NCBI RefSeq assembly: GCF_004348595.1
Contig: NZ_SMKD01000028.1
Coordinates: 1 to 50,095, forward strand
DNA length: 50,095 nucleotides
Origin: Micromonospora sp. KC723
GTDB lineage: Bacteria; Actinomycetota; Actinomycetes; Mycobacteriales; Micromonosporaceae
Reading direction: 5' to 3'
Part shown: positions 30,383-39,128 of the stretch, in pieces
Layout of the letters: the number at the start of each line of letters is the position of its first letter
Numbering within the stretch: position 1 is the stretch's first letter
Notes under the pieces: model-generated
Databases searched by the model: none
Seen by the model: only the letters and a program-made list of their open reading frames with translations
Told to the model about the DNA's origin: nothing
Translations under genes and position numbers: made by a program

Positions 30383-31761
30383 CTTCGTGCTACCGCCTTC
30401 TCGTACAGTCCCGTGAGCCGGTGATCCGGGTCGTAGCGGTCCTTCACGGCACGCCAGACGTCGCCGCCGTAGAGCCGGTCGAACGCTTCCCGGTCGTAGT
30501 ACGCGTCCGAGTAGAGCGACTTGTGACCGCCCGCCTCGGACACCGCCCGCTCGATCGAGCGGTTGACGTCGCCGTCCGCCGCGCCCTCGGCGATCGGCAC
30601 ACTTCCCCAGAAACCGATGTTGACGTAGCTGCGCCCGGGGTGCAGCGGGTACAACGGCCAGGACCGCGCCGAACCCGGGCCGCCCGGCTCCCGCAGCCGC
30701 AGCGGACAGAGCCAGACCGGGGTCATCCCCACGTGCCGGGCGAACCAGCGCAGGAAATCGGCCGTCCCCTCCAGCGGAATCTCCACGTCCTGCACCACCC
30801 GCTCGCGGGCGGGTCGCCCGCGCCAGCGGTCCACCCGGGCCGCCACCCGGTGCCGGTGCTCGAGGCGGACCAGCCGGTGGTAGACGTCGCTGCGTCGCCA
30901 CCGGGCCGGCCAGAGCCGACGGACGAGCGGATGCTGCACGCCGAACGCCGACGAGCACCAGAACCAGTCGGTGTCCCAGCGCCACAGGTAGTGGTACGTG
31001 GTGAGCGCGTCGCGGGTGCGCCGGCGCAGCGAGCGGTAGTAGATGTCCTGGCCGGTGTAGTCGCTGAGCCGGGGCGCGTCGTCGGTGAAGGTGGCCAGCA
31101 CCAGGTACGCCTCACCGGGGCTGAACATCACCCCGTCCATCGCGTCGACCGGCTGGCCCTCCCACTCGCCCTTGAGGATCACCTCGCCGACGGCGTCGGT
31201 CAGCTCCTCGAGCCGGGCGAACCGCACGTTGCGCAGCACCACCGCGTGGCGTACGGGTTGCAGCTCGATGCGCAGCCGGGTGGCGTAGCCGAGACTGCCC
31301 AGTGAGTTGGGGAAGGCGGCGAAGAGCTCGGCGTGCTCCCCGTCGGGGCGGGCGGTGACGAGGTCACCGGCGCCGGTGAGCACGTCCATTTCGGTCACCG
31401 ACTCGTGCGGCAGACCGTTGCGGAACGACGTCGACTCGATGCCCAGCCCGGTGACCGCACCGCCCAGGGTGATCGTGCGCAGCTGCGGCACGACCAGCGG
31501 CATCAGCCCGTACGGCAGGGTGGCGTCCACGAGGTTCTCGTAGGTGCACATGCCCTGCACGTCGGCGGTGCGGGCGTCCGGGTCGACGGCGAGCACACCG
31601 TCGAGCCCGGAGACGTCCAGCCCGGGCGCGCTGACCGCGGCCCGGGGACGGAAGAGGTTGGAGGTGCGTTTGGCGAGGCGTACGGGTTGCCCCGGCGGCA
31701 CGGCCGCGTACGACCGCCGCAACGTCGCCACCGCCCGCTCATGATCACGCAGTGCGCGCAT
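30379..31761 (-). CDS. tmsA: FAD-linked reductase of 10-methyl fatty acid synthesis (BfaA/TmsA type)
   Basis: A 460-residue flavoprotein of the FAD-binding type 4 (VAO/DHCR24-like) family. The FAD domain shows LVVPQLRTITLGGAVTGLG and a following ESTSFRNGLPHESVTEMDVL segment; RPRAAVSAPGLDVSGLDGVL is the N-terminal part. The C-terminal substrate domain contains WPLYPLHPGRSYVNIGFWG. BfaA/TmsA reduces the 10-methylene fatty acid made by its CFAS-like partner to the 10-methyl form (tuberculostearic-acid type), a chemotaxonomic lipid of Micromonospora. The gene order (reductase then methyltransferase, ATGA overlap) is that of the mycobacterial operon, but no tmsC homologue lies between them. A TAAGGT -10 box just before ATG 31761 suggests a leaderless mRNA. 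Confidence 0.84.
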   Translation of the reverse strand: MRALRDHERAVATLRRSYAAVPPGQPVRLAKRTSNLFRPRAAVSAPGLDVSGLDGVLAVDPDARTADVQGMCTYENLVDATLPYGLMPLVVPQLRTITLGGAVTGLGIESTSFRNGLPHESVTEMDVLTGAGDLVTARPDGEHAELFAAFPNSLGSLGYATRLRIELQPVRHAVVLRNVRFARLEELTDAVGEVILKGEWEGQPVDAMDGVMFSPGEAYLVLATFTDDAPRLSDYTGQDIYYRSLRRRTRDALTTYHYLWRWDTDWFWCSSAFGVQHPLVRRLWPARWRRSDVYHRLVRLEHRHRVAARVDRWRGRPARERVVQDVEIPLEGTADFLRWFARHVGMTPVWLCPLRLREPGGPGSARSWPLYPLHPGRSYVNIGFWGSVPIAEGAADGDVNRSIERAVSEAGGHKSLYSDAYYDREAFDRLYGGDVWRAVKDRYDPDHRLTGLYEKAVARR

Positions 31762-31974
31762 GAAGTCACCTTACGCGCCGAGCGCACTTCTCGCGGGATG
31801 CCCATGGTGGCCGTTTCGCGGCCGGGACGGGACACCCACGTCACCTCGACCGGGTGACCATCCCGTACGGCCCGACCACTCCTCGTTGTCGGCACACGAC
31901 ACACCGTCGTCGGTCGGGTCACCGCCCGGCGGGCCGGGTGGCCCCCGCCCCGGTCGGTGAGTCACTATGCCCCC

Positions 31975-32694
31975 ATGTCCGTCCCCGACGCACACCACGA
32001 CCCCTCCGGCACCGTCTACGCCGGCCGCCGGGCCACCCGCCGCGGTCTGCCCCGGGATCCGCTGCTGCGGGTAGCGCTCGCCACCGGGCTGGTCGGCGTC
32101 CTGCTCGGGGTCTTCTTCGCCACCGGCGTGCTCGGCGGCGGCGACGAGCCCTCGGTGACGCCGGCGGCCGTACCCGCTCCCGCCTCCCCGTCCGCCGACC
32201 CGGCGTCGGAGAGCCCCGAGCCGACGCCGACCTCGGCCTCGCCGTCACCGTCGCCGCGCAGTCTCCCGCCGCGTACCCCGCTGGCCGGGCCGAAGGTGCT
32301 GCGCTCCGCGACCTCCGGGCTCTGCGTCGGCACCGACGGCGACGACGAGATGGCCCAGGCCCGACTGGTCGCCTGCACCGGCGGGCCGGAGCAGCGCTGG
32401 GTGGTCAACCAGGTCGCCCCCGACGTGTACACCCTCACCAACGCCGCACACGGCCAGTGCCTGGACGTCGACGGCGGCAGCGGCGACGACGGGGCGAAGC
32501 TGCTCCAGTACCCCTGCCACGGCCGGGACAACCAGCAGTGGCGACTGATCGGCAGCAGCGGCGGGCCGGTGCTGGTGGTCGCGGTGCACTCCGGCAAGTG
32601 CGCGCAACCGCAGGACGGCGCCGCCGAGGCCGGCGCGGAGCTGCGCCAGGTCCCCTGCACCAGCGCCGCCGCGCAGCAGTGGACCGTCGACTAG
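31975..32694 (+). CDS. Membrane-anchored ricin-B-type carbohydrate-binding protein
   Basis: A 239-residue protein. Residues ~1-32 are polar with Arg-rich RRATRRGLPR, followed by one transmembrane anchor (VALATGLVGVLLGVFFATGVL, about 33-53), a Pro/Ser/Ala linker of about 50 residues, and a beta-trefoil with ricin-B features: SATSGLCVGTDG, GPEQRWVVN, AHGQCLDVDGGS, DNQQWRLIG, SGKCAQPQDGA and AQQWTVD (three Q-x-W repeats). The domain faces outside and should bind sugars. ATG 31975 follows CACTAT closely, so translation may be leaderless. Its TAG stop overlaps the minus-strand stop of the next gene. Confidence 0.84.
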   Translation: MSVPDAHHDPSGTVYAGRRATRRGLPRDPLLRVALATGLVGVLLGVFFATGVLGGGDEPSVTPAAVPAPASPSADPASESPEPTPTSASPSPSPRSLPPRTPLAGPKVLRSATSGLCVGTDGDDEMAQARLVACTGGPEQRWVVNQVAPDVYTLTNAAHGQCLDVDGGSGDDGAKLLQYPCHGRDNQQWRLIGSSGGPVLVVAVHSGKCAQPQDGAAEAGAELRQVPCTSAAAQQWTVD

Positions 32695-34352
32695 GCCGCG
32701 GTGCGGGACCGGCGGCGGAGCGGGGAATTGGGCTTGGACGCGGCTAGCGGATCCCAGTCGGGGCTGATCGGGGTGAGCCTGGACGGGTCGGCGATCACGG
32801 CACCTTTCTTGACTTCGGCGCTGAGCGGGCGGCGGAGGATCGCTCCGGCGGTGCCCAGGCCGCTGCTGACGGCGCCGACGATGCCGCTGCCCCAGATGGT
32901 GCTGGCGCCGGTGAGCCACAGGCCGCGGATTTCGGTGCGCGGGCCGGGTCGGCGTGGACCGATCTGGTCGGCGGCCATCTCGATGCCGTAGCAGGAGCCG
33001 AGGGTGGACAGCGTGAACCGTTCATGGGTGAGCGGGCTGGACGCCTCCTGCCAGACGATGTGCTGACGTAGGTGCGGGATCACGGTGGTAGCGCGGTCGA
33101 TCAGCTGCTCGGTGAGGCGTCCCCTGAGCACGGCGTACTGCGGGTCCTTCCGGTAGTCGTCGCCGCTGGGCCAGAACGTGCCCTGCGGGGCGAGGCACAT
33201 CACCTCGAGGGTGGAGTGTCCGGACGGAGCGGCGTGCGGGTTTCCCGGATCCTTGGTGGTGGCCGAGGTGAGGAAGATCGGCACCTCGTCCGGGATCCGG
33301 CCGTCGTAGATGTCGCGGTAGACCTGTTCCACATCGGCGTGTGGGTAGCACCAGTATGTGCTGTTGGGCAGCTGGTCGGCGAGGTCGATGTCGAGTCCGA
33401 GATAGACGCTGAACAACGGCAGCGCCATCCGGTACTTCTCCACCCGGGCGACGGTGGCCGGCGCCAGGTGGTCGCGGCCGACGAGGTCGAGGTAGGTGCG
33501 CTTGAGGTCAGCGCCCGACACCACGATCGGGGCGCGGATCGCCTCGCCCCCGTCGAGCTGGACGCCGACCACGGTTCCGTCGTCTGTCAGGATGCGTGTG
33601 ACGCGCGCCTTGGTGCGCACCTGGCCGCCATGGGTCTGGATGACGTCGATGAGATGAGCCGGAATGACCTGACCGCCGCCGCGCGGGTACCAGGCGCCGC
33701 CGGTGAGATAGTGGTCAAGGAAAGCGCCGTGCAGCGCCACCGAGGTCCGCGACGGCGGCACCCCGTAGTCGCCGGACTCGCCGACGATCACCGCCCTGGC
33801 CAGCGGACTGAGCCGACACGCGGCGAACAGCCAGGTCAGCGGCAGTAGCCCGACGGAGGCCAGGGTCGGCGCCGCCCGGACGAACCGCAGCATGCCTGCG
33901 ATGGTCCATCCGGGGATCGCGGCGGCACGCAACTCGGCGCCGATCCGTCGCAGGATGCCCACGCATAGCCGTAGGCCACGCTCCTGGTCGGGGAACGCCT
34001 CGACCAGCCGAGCCAGGTAGGTGTCCCAGTCGCTGGGCACCCGGAACGTGAGATCAGGGAACACCAGCGTCGAGTGGCCGTCGGGGTCGAGCTGGCGGAA
34101 ATCGATCCGACCGTCCAGTCCGAGACCGCGCAGTGCCGCCGTCATCCGCCCTTCGGGGTGGCACTCACCGATGTAGTGCATGCCGACGTCGAACTCGTAC
34201 CGGTTCCCCTTGCGCCGGAAGACCTGGCTGCATCCGCCGGCTACCTGGTTCTGTTCGAGCACGAGAGTGCGCTTGCCGGTAGCGGTGAGATAGGCGGCGC
34301 AGGTGAGCCCGCTGAGGCCGGAGCCGATGACGATCACGTCCCAGTCGTTCAT
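32691..34352 (-). CDS. FAD-dependent oxidoreductase, CrtI/RetSat-like
   Basis: A 553-residue flavoprotein of the phytoene desaturase/retinol saturase family. N-terminal VIVIGSGLSGLTCAAYL is the Rossmann motif (7-23), followed by VLEQNQVAGG and FDVGMHYIG. C-terminal RGLWLTGASTIWGSGIVGAVSSGLG is the second FAD motif of this family. Function could be dehydrogenation or saturation of an isoprenoid; no carotenoid gene is nearby. ATG 34352 has GGAGGTGG 5 nt upstream; the frame to 34367 adds an unneeded start. It is divergent from a TetR gene and the three 12-bp repeats lie between them, so it is probably repressed by that regulator. Confidence 0.84.
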   Translation of the reverse strand: MNDWDVIVIGSGLSGLTCAAYLTATGKRTLVLEQNQVAGGCSQVFRRKGNRYEFDVGMHYIGECHPEGRMTAALRGLGLDGRIDFRQLDPDGHSTLVFPDLTFRVPSDWDTYLARLVEAFPDQERGLRLCVGILRRIGAELRAAAIPGWTIAGMLRFVRAAPTLASVGLLPLTWLFAACRLSPLARAVIVGESGDYGVPPSRTSVALHGAFLDHYLTGGAWYPRGGGQVIPAHLIDVIQTHGGQVRTKARVTRILTDDGTVVGVQLDGGEAIRAPIVVSGADLKRTYLDLVGRDHLAPATVARVEKYRMALPLFSVYLGLDIDLADQLPNSTYWCYPHADVEQVYRDIYDGRIPDEVPIFLTSATTKDPGNPHAAPSGHSTLEVMCLAPQGTFWPSGDDYRKDPQYAVLRGRLTEQLIDRATTVIPHLRQHIVWQEASSPLTHERFTLSTLGSCYGIEMAADQIGPRRPGPRTEIRGLWLTGASTIWGSGIVGAVSSGLGTAGAILRRPLSAEVKKGAVIADPSRLTPISPDWDPLAASKPNSPLRRRSRTAA

Positions 34353-34374
34353 GTGAACCACCTCCACCGAGCAG

Positions 34375-34404
34375 TATATCAGTCGCTATATCAAACGCTA
34401 TAGC
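34375..34404. promoter_or_regulatory. Three 12-bp-spaced repeats, probable TetR operator
   Basis: TATATC (34375-34380), TATATC (34387-34392) and TATAGC (34399-34404) recur at exact 12-bp intervals, and GCTATA (34385-34390) is the reverse complement of TATAGC (34399-34404). The cluster lies 23 bp before the oxidoreductase start and 15 bp before the TetR start. Confidence 0.6.
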
Positions 34405-34418
34405 ACTAGGATCGGTCC

Positions 34419-35069
34419 GTGGTCGAACGTCGTACCGATCCCACCGTGCGTGTCCGCCTCCTGGAAGGCGCCGCCCGCCTGCTCGCCGAGGAAGGCCCTT
34501 CGGCGCTCACCCTGCGCCGAGTCGCCGCCGAGGCCGACACCTCCACGATGGGGGTGTACACGCACTTCGGCTCGATGGCCGATCTTGCCGACGCGGTGGT
34601 CACAGAAGGCTTCGCCCGGCTGGCCGCGCGACTCGCCGAGGTGCCACACACGGACAACGCGATCACCGACCTGGCCGGCCTGGCCCGCGCCTACCTGGTC
34701 AACGCGCGCCAAAACCCGCACCTGTACGCCGTCATGTTCGGTACCGCCCCGCTGGGCATGTACCGCCCCCAGACCGCCGACGAGCGCACACGCGGCCGGT
34801 ACGCCTTCGAGGAGATCGTGGAGACCTGCGGTCGCGCCGTGAAACAGCGACGACTGCGACCGGCCGACCCGCTGGCGATCGCCAGCCAACTATGGACCGC
34901 GATGCACGGCTACGTGATGGCCGACGTCGGCGGCTACTTCGGCGAGGACGGCACCGAGCTTGTCCTGGTGCCCATGCTCGTCACCATGCTCAGCGGCCTC
35001 GGCGCCGATCCAGACACCGCACTCGCGTCGATCAAAACACTCACGGCGACCGACGCCACCCCCCGCTAG
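34419..35069 (+). CDS. TetR family transcriptional regulator
   Basis: A 216-residue repressor. The HTH is ARLLAEEGPSALTLRRVAAEADTSTMGVYTHFGSMADLADAVV (20-60). The C-terminal domain with NARQNPHLYAVMFG and RAVKQRRLRPADPLAIASQLWTAMHGYV resembles the WHG-type TetR C-terminal domain. GTG 34419 starts 15 nt after TATAGC, which also serves as a possible -10 box, so the message is probably short-leadered. It is divergent from the CrtI-like oxidoreductase gene, with the repeat cluster between. Ligand unknown. Confidence 0.88.
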   Translation: MVERRTDPTVRVRLLEGAARLLAEEGPSALTLRRVAAEADTSTMGVYTHFGSMADLADAVVTEGFARLAARLAEVPHTDNAITDLAGLARAYLVNARQNPHLYAVMFGTAPLGMYRPQTADERTRGRYAFEEIVETCGRAVKQRRLRPADPLAIASQLWTAMHGYVMADVGGYFGEDGTELVLVPMLVTMLSGLGADPDTALASIKTLTATDATPR

Positions 35070-35079
35070 GCCGACGACG

Positions 35080-35553
35080 CTACGCGTCGCCGCCGTCGCG
35101 CAGCATCCGCAACTGGGCCAGGTGCTTGGGCAGGTGGACGCGGGTGTGCAGGTCCAGCGTGCGCGACCACGGCAGCGGCTCGTCCACCCGCAGGTCGAAA
35201 CCCTCCCGCAGGTGCGTGTCGACCGGGGTGTCGGCGGTCGGGCCCAGCCGCTCCACCAGGGCACAGAGCCTGCCGCTGGTGGCCCGCAGCAGAGTGGCCA
35301 CCCCGTCCAGCCCGCCGTGCGCGGTGACCAGCTCGTCCACCTCGCCCCGGTGGACGGACTCCAGGTCGTAGTAGGCGAACGGGGAGCCGGCCAGCACCGC
35401 CTCGGTCGCCTCGCTCATCAGTTCGTCGTTGGCGGCCAGGTGCGCCACGATCTGCTCGGCGCTGAGCTGCCCCGCCGGCGGCGGACCGAACCCGCCCGCC
35501 GCCACCTCGTCGAGCAGCTCCTCGTACGCCCGCCGCAGGCCGCCGCTGTCCAT
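35080..35553 (-). CDS. DinB / mycothiol-dependent-like metalloprotein
   Basis: A 157-residue helical-bundle protein. The early segment AEQIVAHLAANDELM supplies a first His (HLAAND), and the C-terminal DLHTRVHLPKHLAQLRML carries further His residues; three His in these places bind the metal in DinB/YfiT-like proteins. In actinobacteria many members use mycothiol as a cofactor. ATG 35553 is chosen; the TTG extension to 35565 has no ribosome site. It lies 11 bp from the TetR stop in tail-to-tail orientation, so the stop codons are nearly adjacent. Activity is not known. Confidence 0.68.
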   Translation of the reverse strand: MDSGGLRRAYEELLDEVAAGGFGPPPAGQLSAEQIVAHLAANDELMSEATEAVLAGSPFAYYDLESVHRGEVDELVTAHGGLDGVATLLRATSGRLCALVERLGPTADTPVDTHLREGFDLRVDEPLPWSRTLDLHTRVHLPKHLAQLRMLRDGGDA

Positions 35554-35617
35554 GGCCCCAGTCAACGTGCCCCGGGCCGGGCGGCACCGGCCCGGCGGGC
35601 GGGATCACCCGGACGGG

Positions 35618-37570
35618 TCAGCGACGGCCCCGGCGGGCGCGCAGGTAGTCGGAGACGACGTACTCGCCGAGGTCGTCGACGTCGGGGGTGAACATGCGGC
35701 CCTTCGAGCGGCGGGCCACCGCGTCGACGAACCGGCGCAGGCCCGGGTCGTCACCGAGCATGAACAGATTGAGCGTCGCGCCGTACCGGGTCAACCGGTC
35801 CACCTCGCGGACGGTGGCCTCGATCGTCTCCGGCAGCGGCGGCCAGTGGAAGTAGGCCTGCCCGTCGTCCGGGTCCAGGTGGGCGGTCGGCTCACCGTCG
35901 GTGACCACCAGCACCACCGGTTCCGCGCCCGGATGCCGGCGCAGGTGCCGTCCGGCCAGCCGCAGCGCGTGCTGGAGGTTGGTGCCCTGCTCCAGGTCCG
36001 GCTCCACCGCCGCCAACTCCTGCCGGGTCAGCGTCGTCGCCTCCCGGCCGAACCCGACGATCTGCAACGCGTCCTGCGGGAACCGGGTCGCCACCAGGTG
36101 CGACAGCGCCAGCGCGGTCTGCTTCATCGGCCCCCAGCGCCCCTGGGAGACCATCGAGTACGACAGGTCGACGCAGAGCGCCACCGCCGCCGACGCCCGC
36201 CGCTCGGTCTCCACCACCTCGAAGTCCTCGACCGCGAGCGGGACCGGCACCGTCGGACCGGCCCGGCGTACCGCGCGGGTGAGGGTACGCACCACGTCCA
36301 GCGGCTGCTCGTCGCCGTACTCCCACGGGCGGGACCCGCCGCTCACCTCGCCGGCCGCGCCGGCCGCCCGCAGGTCGTGCTGGCCGCGAGGGCCGGCGGT
36401 CAGGTCGGCGAAGACCTTCCGCAGGGCGGTGCCGGCGAGCCGGCGCAGCGCCTTCGGGCTCAGGGTCAGCCCGTCGGCGTCCCGCGCCACCCAACCCTGG
36501 CGGCGCAGCTCCCGCTCCAGCTCCCGCAACCGGCGTACGTCGTCGGCGGCGTCGCGGCCCAGCGTCCGGGTGACCGCCTCGACGTCCACGTCGTCCAGGC
36601 TGGCGCCGGGATGCCCCTGTTCCAGGGCGTCCAGCAGCTCGTCCAGCTCCGCGATCTCACCGAGGGCGCCGGTGGCCTCGCCGTAGCCGAGCGGCTGGTC
36701 ACCCCGGACCCGCTCCCCGCGCTGCCAGTTCAGGTCGGGCCGCAACGCGCGCAGGTGCCCGTCGAGCGCGGCCAACTCGCCGGCCAGCCGGTCGCCGAGG
36801 GACTGGCGCATCAGCCCGGCCAGCTCCTCGCGCTGCCGCTCCGACAGCGACCGCATCAGCCGCTCCCCGGCCGCCGACCGGCGGGCCAGCACGTCGACCA
36901 GTTCCTCGACGTCCTTCGGCCGCTCCGGGAAGAACTCGCCGTGCCGGCGCATGAACTCGGCGAACGCGTCGGTGGTGTCCTCGGCGCGGGCGTGCCGGGC
37001 CAGCAGGTCGTTCAGGTCGCGCATCATCGCGGCGAGCTGCCGCCGCACCTGCGGGTCGGCGGCGGCCCGCGCCGCGTCACGCAGCCCGGCGAACCGCTGC
37101 TCCAACACCTCGCCGCGGAGCCCGTCGAGGATCCGCTGGTATGTGGTGCGGGCCTCGGCACTGGCCCACCGGTAGCCGGACAGCTCCGCCACCGCCCGGG
37201 CCGTGGACCGGGGCAGGTTCTCCAGCACCGTCTCGGCGAAGCGCGCCTCGTCGCCGTCCCGGCCGCGCAGCTCGTCGCGCTCCGCCGCGAGGGCCTGGTC
37301 GAGCAGGGCCCGGGCCCGGGTGACGGTGCCGTCCAGGTCACCCCGGCGCAGCGCCTCCCGGCGCAGCCGCCTGGCCCGGGCGGCCAGGTCGTCGAGGCCG
37401 CCCCGGCCCTGTGGACCGCGCCGCAGCAGGTTCCGCAGCGCCTCTCGCAGGCTGCCACCGGCGAGCACCTCCGTGCCGACCTCGTCCACCGCGGCCCGCA
37501 CGTCGTACGGCGGGGCGAGCGGATCGGGCCCGCCGCGCCACTGGCCGTACCGGGACCGGTTGCCGGCCAC
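35618..37570 (-). CDS. VWA domain protein, partner of MoxR-type ATPase
   Basis: A 650-residue protein. About the first 430 residues are helical, Arg/Leu/Glu-rich, with coiled-coil character. The C-terminal ~200 residues form a von Willebrand A domain with metal-ion-dependent adhesion site residues DLSYS (near residue 467) and VTDGEPT (near 556). Such VWA proteins pair with MoxR AAA+ ATPases to remodel or insert cofactors into target complexes. GTG 37570 lies 3 nt after the stop of the AAA+ gene, so both genes are translated together. Confidence 0.87.
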   Translation of the reverse strand: MAGNRSRYGQWRGGPDPLAPPYDVRAAVDEVGTEVLAGGSLREALRNLLRRGPQGRGGLDDLAARARRLRREALRRGDLDGTVTRARALLDQALAAERDELRGRDGDEARFAETVLENLPRSTARAVAELSGYRWASAEARTTYQRILDGLRGEVLEQRFAGLRDAARAAADPQVRRQLAAMMRDLNDLLARHARAEDTTDAFAEFMRRHGEFFPERPKDVEELVDVLARRSAAGERLMRSLSERQREELAGLMRQSLGDRLAGELAALDGHLRALRPDLNWQRGERVRGDQPLGYGEATGALGEIAELDELLDALEQGHPGASLDDVDVEAVTRTLGRDAADDVRRLRELERELRRQGWVARDADGLTLSPKALRRLAGTALRKVFADLTAGPRGQHDLRAAGAAGEVSGGSRPWEYGDEQPLDVVRTLTRAVRRAGPTVPVPLAVEDFEVVETERRASAAVALCVDLSYSMVSQGRWGPMKQTALALSHLVATRFPQDALQIVGFGREATTLTRQELAAVEPDLEQGTNLQHALRLAGRHLRRHPGAEPVVLVVTDGEPTAHLDPDDGQAYFHWPPLPETIEATVREVDRLTRYGATLNLFMLGDDPGLRRFVDAVARRSKGRMFTPDVDDLGEYVVSDYLRARRGRR

Positions 37571-37573
37571 CCG

Positions 37574-39025
37574 TCAGCCCCGGCCGCCGTAGACAGTCCG
37601 CCCCGACTCGGTGACGTCCTTGCCCAGCCGCCGGGTCAGGTGCAGCCCTTCGAGCACGAACTCGACGCCGGCGGCGGCCTGCTCCGGGGTGGGCGCGTCG
37701 CCCAGACCGAGCCGGTCCAGCGCCTTCGCCAGACCGGGCACGGTGCCGACCTGGCGCAGCAGCTCGGCCGAGGCGACCAGCTCGCCGGTCTCGATCACGG
37801 TGTCCTCCGCCACCAGGGCGGTGAAGCCGGACAGGTCCAAGCCGGCCAGCCGGGCCCGGAACGTCTCGGCGGTGGCGGTGCGCAGCAGGTGCGCCAGGAT
37901 CTCGATCTCCCGCCCCTCCTCGCCGCTCTCGAACTCCACCTTGCCGCGCAGGGTCGAGGTGACGGAGACGGCGTCGCCGACCCGGGCCACCGGCGCCTCC
38001 CCGCGTACCCCGTCGGCGGCGGCACCGGCGAGCAGGCCGGAACGGCGCAGTGCGGCGGCGGCGACCGTCTCCGCGGCGGCGATGGCGAACCGGGCGGAGA
38101 CCCCGGAGCGCGGGTCCACCGACGGCGACTCGCGCACCGCGCGGGCGAACCGGGCGAGAACCTCCAGCAGGTGTTCCGGCACCTCGGCGACCAGGTCGGC
38201 CTCCTGCCGGACGAGCGCCAGCTCCAGTTCCAGGTCGACCGGGTAGTGGGTACGGATCTCCGCGCCGAACCGGTCCTTGAGCGGCGTGATGATCCGCCCC
38301 CGGTTGGTGTAGTCCTCCGGGTTGGCGCTGGCCACCAGGAACAGGTCCAACGGCAGCCGCAGCTGGTAGCCGCGGACCTGGATGTCCCGCTCCTCGAGCA
38401 CGTTGAGCAGCGCGACCTGGATCCGCTCGGCCAGGTCCGGCAACTCGTTGACCGCGAAGATCCCCCGGTTGGTGCGGGGCACCAGCCCGAAGTGGATGGT
38501 CTCCGGGTCGCCGAGGGTACGCCCCTGGGCCAGCCGGATCGGGTCGACGTCGCCGACCAGGTCGCCGACGCTGGTGTCCGGGGTGGCCAGCTTCTCGCCG
38601 TAGCGCGCCGAGCGGTGCAGCCAGCCGACCGCCAGGTCGTCGCCGGCCTCGGCGACCAGCGCGCGGGACGCCGGGGTGAGCGGGTGCAGCGGGTGCTCGT
38701 TGAGGGCCGAGCCGGGGATCACCGGCGTCCACTCGTCGAGCAGCGCCACCAGCGAGCGGATCAGCCGGGTCTTGCCCTGGCCGCGCTCGCCGAGCAGCAC
38801 CATGTCGTGGCCGGCGAGCAGGGCCCGCTCGACCTCCGGCAGGACGGTGTCGTCGTAGCCGACGATGCCGGGGAACCGGTCCTCGCCGGTCCGCATCCGG
38901 GCGAGCAGGTTGTCGCGGAGTTCCTGCTTGACCGTGCGGTACTGGTGGCCGCCCGTACGCAGTGCGCCGAGCGTGCCGGGCAGGTCGGCAGGCGGGACCG
39001 GGAGAACCTGGTTGGGCGCAGTCAC
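37574..39025 (-). CDS. MoxR/ChlI-type AAA+ ATPase
   Basis: A 483-residue ATPase related to MoxR and the magnesium-chelatase I subunit. Walker A is GERGQGKTR (79-87). The Walker B region reads GIFAVNEL, where MoxR and ChlI proteins usually have a hydrophobic run ending D-E; here Asn precedes the Glu, so the metal-coordinating Asp is missing or moved. The sensor region LFLVASANPEDYTNRG is intact, including the ANPEDY pattern. Residues ~310-480 form a helical lid. GTG 39025 follows GGGTCGG; a -10-like TAGCCT lies about 6 nt upstream, so translation may be leaderless. The VWA gene follows immediately. Confidence 0.85.
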   Translation of the reverse strand: MTAPNQVLPVPPADLPGTLGALRTGGHQYRTVKQELRDNLLARMRTGEDRFPGIVGYDDTVLPEVERALLAGHDMVLLGERGQGKTRLIRSLVALLDEWTPVIPGSALNEHPLHPLTPASRALVAEAGDDLAVGWLHRSARYGEKLATPDTSVGDLVGDVDPIRLAQGRTLGDPETIHFGLVPRTNRGIFAVNELPDLAERIQVALLNVLEERDIQVRGYQLRLPLDLFLVASANPEDYTNRGRIITPLKDRFGAEIRTHYPVDLELELALVRQEADLVAEVPEHLLEVLARFARAVRESPSVDPRSGVSARFAIAAAETVAAAALRRSGLLAGAAADGVRGEAPVARVGDAVSVTSTLRGKVEFESGEEGREIEILAHLLRTATAETFRARLAGLDLSGFTALVAEDTVIETGELVASAELLRQVGTVPGLAKALDRLGLGDAPTPEQAAAGVEFVLEGLHLTRRLGKDVTESGRTVYGGRG

Positions 39026-39048
39026 CCGACCCAGGCTAGCGCAGGAGA

Positions 39049-39084
39049 ACAAGGGTGCCCCGTCGACCGACGGGGCACCCTTGT
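39049..39084. terminator. Perfect 16-bp hairpin upstream of the MoxR-type gene
   Basis: Arms 39049-39064 and 39069-39084 are exact reverse complements (start ACAAGGGTGCCCC) with a 4-nt GACC loop. It lies 23 nt before GTG 39025 and just after the aldo/keto reductase remnant, so it is most easily read as that former gene's terminator. Confidence 0.6.
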
Positions 39085-39128
39085 CCCCGGTGGTCGCGGG
39101 CCGACGGCCCAGGGGCCGGCCCGCGACG

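Noticed and set aside
29039..30985. Long N-terminal extension of the CFAS-family gene
   Set aside because: The added sequence overlaps the FAD reductase gene in another frame and has poor codon usage; ATG 30382 with the ATGA overlap is a far better start.
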